Positions 5,021 to 6,388 of a stretch of DNA of 6,388 bases are shown one piece after another. Under the pieces are notes generated by a model that saw nothing but the letters and a program-made list of their open reading frames with translations, was not told the origin of the DNA and made no database searches. This DNA is from Desulfobacteraceae bacterium (GTDB taxonomy: Bacteria > Desulfobacterota > Desulfobacteria > Desulfobacterales > Desulfobacteraceae): contig JAABSK010000168.1 of the NCBI GenBank assembly GCA_011390435.1, positions 1-6,388 of the forward strand. Direction: 5' to 3'. The position numbers and the translations under genes were made by a program. Every line of letters begins with the position of its first letter. The first letter of the stretch is position 1.

Positions 5021-5362
5021 AATTTTTATATTTTTTTGGAAAACCAGGAAGTTGCAAAACTCAAATCCAGCAACCTGAATGAGGTCCTTGGTTATTTTGA
5101 TGATTTCACTCTGGATTTTGGAGAATGGACCGAACTGCTGGTAGGAGACTTCCTTGATTTGAAAATACAGATGGACTTCATTTTTGATGAGTTTGGGGAA
5201 GGATTCGCCTTTGATCTGATTGCGGGCAATTCTCTCGTCGGATCCAATCCGGCTCCACTTCCGTCCAGCTTTTGGCTGTTGGCATCTGCTGTCCTGGTAT
5301 TGGTTCGGATGAGACGATCAAATTTCGAACAGGTGGACGCGGTTGGACCCCTGCAGGTCTGA
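5021..5362 (+). pseudogene. Truncated PEP-CTERM (VPLPA-type) protein, C-terminal fragment
   Basis: The only plus-strand protein of the window with recognisable content. From residue text NFYIFLENQEVAKL it runs through an acidic, aromatic-rich ectodomain (DDFTLDFGEWTELL, FAFDLIAGNSLVGSNPA) to a sorting signal at 5252-5320: PLPSSFWLLASAVLVLVRMRRS. That is a proline motif, hydrophobic segment and basic end, although the usual GSG of the hydrophobic part reads ASA. The frame is open back to an ATG at 4940, but the part before about 5021 is antisense to the transposase remnant and there is no signal peptide, so the N-terminus is lost. After RMRRS, 14 residues run to a TGA at 5362 and look like read-through. 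Without export it is probably non-functional. Confidence 0.6.
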
Positions 5363-5562
5363 GAGTACGGACTGGTACATGAAATACCATATCCGGGCTT
5401 TCATCATTTCCGAGGAAAGCAGCTCAGACGAATCCACCACGGTCCGGTCCCCGGAAATCAGGGTCAGCCTGTCGATCCCCGGCCAGAAACATTATAGCCC
5501 ATCCAGGCAGCCAGTTCTTCCAAATCCGGCTGCAAATGATTCCAGAACGCCACTGCCGGCAT
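5318..5562 (-). pseudogene. Unrecognised reading frame broken by a frameshift
   Basis: An ATG at 5562, two bases after the stop of the upstream gene, opens 32 codons (MPAVAFWNHLQPDLEELAAW...) ending at 5464. The neighbouring frame then carries GIDRLTLISGDRTVVDSS, EMMKARIWYFMYQSVLSDL and QGSNRVHLFEI to a TGA at 5318-5320. The two halves have ordinary protein composition and join if one base is added near the CCGGGG run (plus-strand 5477-5484). No ribosome-binding site precedes the ATG, so the true start may be elsewhere or lost. The end coincides with the end of the PEP-CTERM sorting signal on the other strand, so the original C-terminus may be cut off. I do not recognise the family. Confidence 0.35.
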
Positions 5563-5564
5563 AT

Positions 5565-6388
5565 TTAATCGAATGCGCAGCCGAAATTATGGGCAAATAT
5601 GTTGAGATCCTCTTCATCCACAAACCCGTCGGCATTCAGATCCATGGGATGATCCGACACGGGCAACTCAGGCGCATAGCTGAGGCTGAATTCCCTTATA
5701 TTGCTGCCGTCAAGGTCTCTGTCCCTGTCCGTGTCGGCGCCGAACCCATCGTTGACCAGGGGAATGGTGCCGGCATTGTAGAGCGCGTCAACCACGGTGA
5801 ACCGCGGGCTGAGAAACTCACTGCCGGTTTTCGGCACAAACGCCCCGATCCGGTATTCACCGGCCGGGATATTGAAAAATTCAAACATTCCCAGGACGTC
5901 TGAAGAGGTCAACCCTGCAATGACCGGCAACAATCCACTGACATCATACAGCCCGATGGTGGCCGGGATGTCCCCGTTTTCAGAAACATTGCCCAGGACA
6001 AAAAAACCGGGCTCTGAAATGGTAAAATCCATGTGATCCAGACCGGCTGGTCCGACCGTGACATGGGCCCTGTTGATGATGGTATAGGAATCCTTTCCTG
6101 ATGATGTTCTGGTCATAAACCCGTTCAGCAGATAATAAGCGTTTTCAGGGGGAATGGACAGGAAATATTCCGGATTTTCAGGGTCCACGCCGGCGGTGAC
6201 ATTCAGCGGTTCGGCAGTTGATTCGGTGGACGGCCGGAGAACAAACCTTTCTGGAAAAACCGCAACAAACAGATCACCATCATGCCGCTGCGGGCCGATG
6301 GCACTACCCTGGATGGATACGGTCCGGGCAGCGGGATAAAACACCAGATCACCCATATCAATAAACATGGAATCATGCCTGACTGACA
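5565..6388 (-). CDS. Large exported protein with C-terminal dockerin-like repeats (5' end beyond window)
   Basis: 273 codons are visible and open to the right edge; an ATG at 6368 is in frame but lacks a signal peptide and a ribosome-binding site, so the start is outside. The visible part begins with a beta-rich region (GDLVFYPAARTVSIQGSA), followed by a proline-rich segment and two further beta-sandwich-like stretches (HVTVGPAGLDHMDFTIS; GMFEFFNIPAGEYRIGAFVP, which resembles carboxypeptidase-regulatory-like folds). The last 59 residues hold two calcium loops: D218, D220, D222, D224, D226 with N229 at position 12, and D249, N251, D253, D257, D260, the second followed by DLNIFAHNFG. That is a dockerin-like pair like the one in the small protein at 2926-3318. 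It is probably a secreted or surface multidomain protein; the enzymatic or binding part is not visible. Confidence 0.9.
   Translation of the reverse strand, partial: SVRHDSMFIDMGDLVFYPAARTVSIQGSAIGPQRHDGDLFVAVFPERFVLRPSTESTAEPLNVTAGVDPENPEYFLSIPPENAYYLLNGFMTRTSSGKDSYTIINRAHVTVGPAGLDHMDFTISEPGFFVLGNVSENGDIPATIGLYDVSGLLPVIAGLTSSDVLGMFEFFNIPAGEYRIGAFVPKTGSEFLSPRFTVVDALYNAGTIPLVNDGFGADTDRDRDLDGSNIREFSLSYAPELPVSDHPMDLNADGFVDEEDLNIFAHNFGCAFD

Noticed and set aside
5343..5903. Plus-strand frame of 186 codons opposite the dockerin-like protein
   Set aside because: The minus strand carries two clear calcium loops there; the plus-strand translation has no recognisable content.

Overview
The window looks like an accessory stretch of a Gram-negative, probably Desulfobacterota (sulfate-reducer-like) chromosome. 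This is inferred from protein families only: a VPLPA/PEP-CTERM sorting signal, a secreted protein with a YQGRL head and YGGYF repeats, and small Cys-flanked dockerin-like calcium modules, all common in that phylum. No taxonomic marker is present. Every intact gene is on the minus strand, so transcription runs from the right edge to the left.

Right part (6388-5565): the C-terminal 273 residues of a large exported protein ending in two dockerin-like calcium loops; its start lies beyond the window. Two bases after its stop begins an unrecognised reading frame that is broken by a frameshift (5562-5318).

Middle part (about 5320-3340): an AT-richer insertion zone. It holds a plus-strand C-terminal fragment of a PEP-CTERM protein, a minus-strand C-terminal scrap of an IS91-like transposase, a 34-bp near-palindrome, a structured leader with a duplicated ribosome-binding region, one intact VPLPA-CTERM protein (4465-3857), a perfect 11-bp-arm hairpin, and a remnant of a DDE transposase (IS4/IS1634-like). 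Both transposase remnants can be read continuously if one base is removed from a homopolymer run, so they look like decayed insertion sequences.

Left part (3318-1): four closely spaced minus-strand genes with gaps of 65, 43 and 44 bases, no visible terminator between them and good ribosome-binding sites. They probably form one operon whose products are all exported: a small dockerin-like protein, a HEAT-repeat lipoprotein candidate, a metzincin-type zinc metallopeptidase with an unusual zinc motif, and a repeat-rich surface or fibre-like protein running off the left edge. The shared theme is extracellular or envelope display. How the four products work together is inference; the sequence shows only co-orientation, spacing and export signals.

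I found no tRNA, rRNA, CRISPR array, phage module or known defence system. The most notable items are the altered metzincin motif within the exported-protein operon and the layered scars in the insertion zone.
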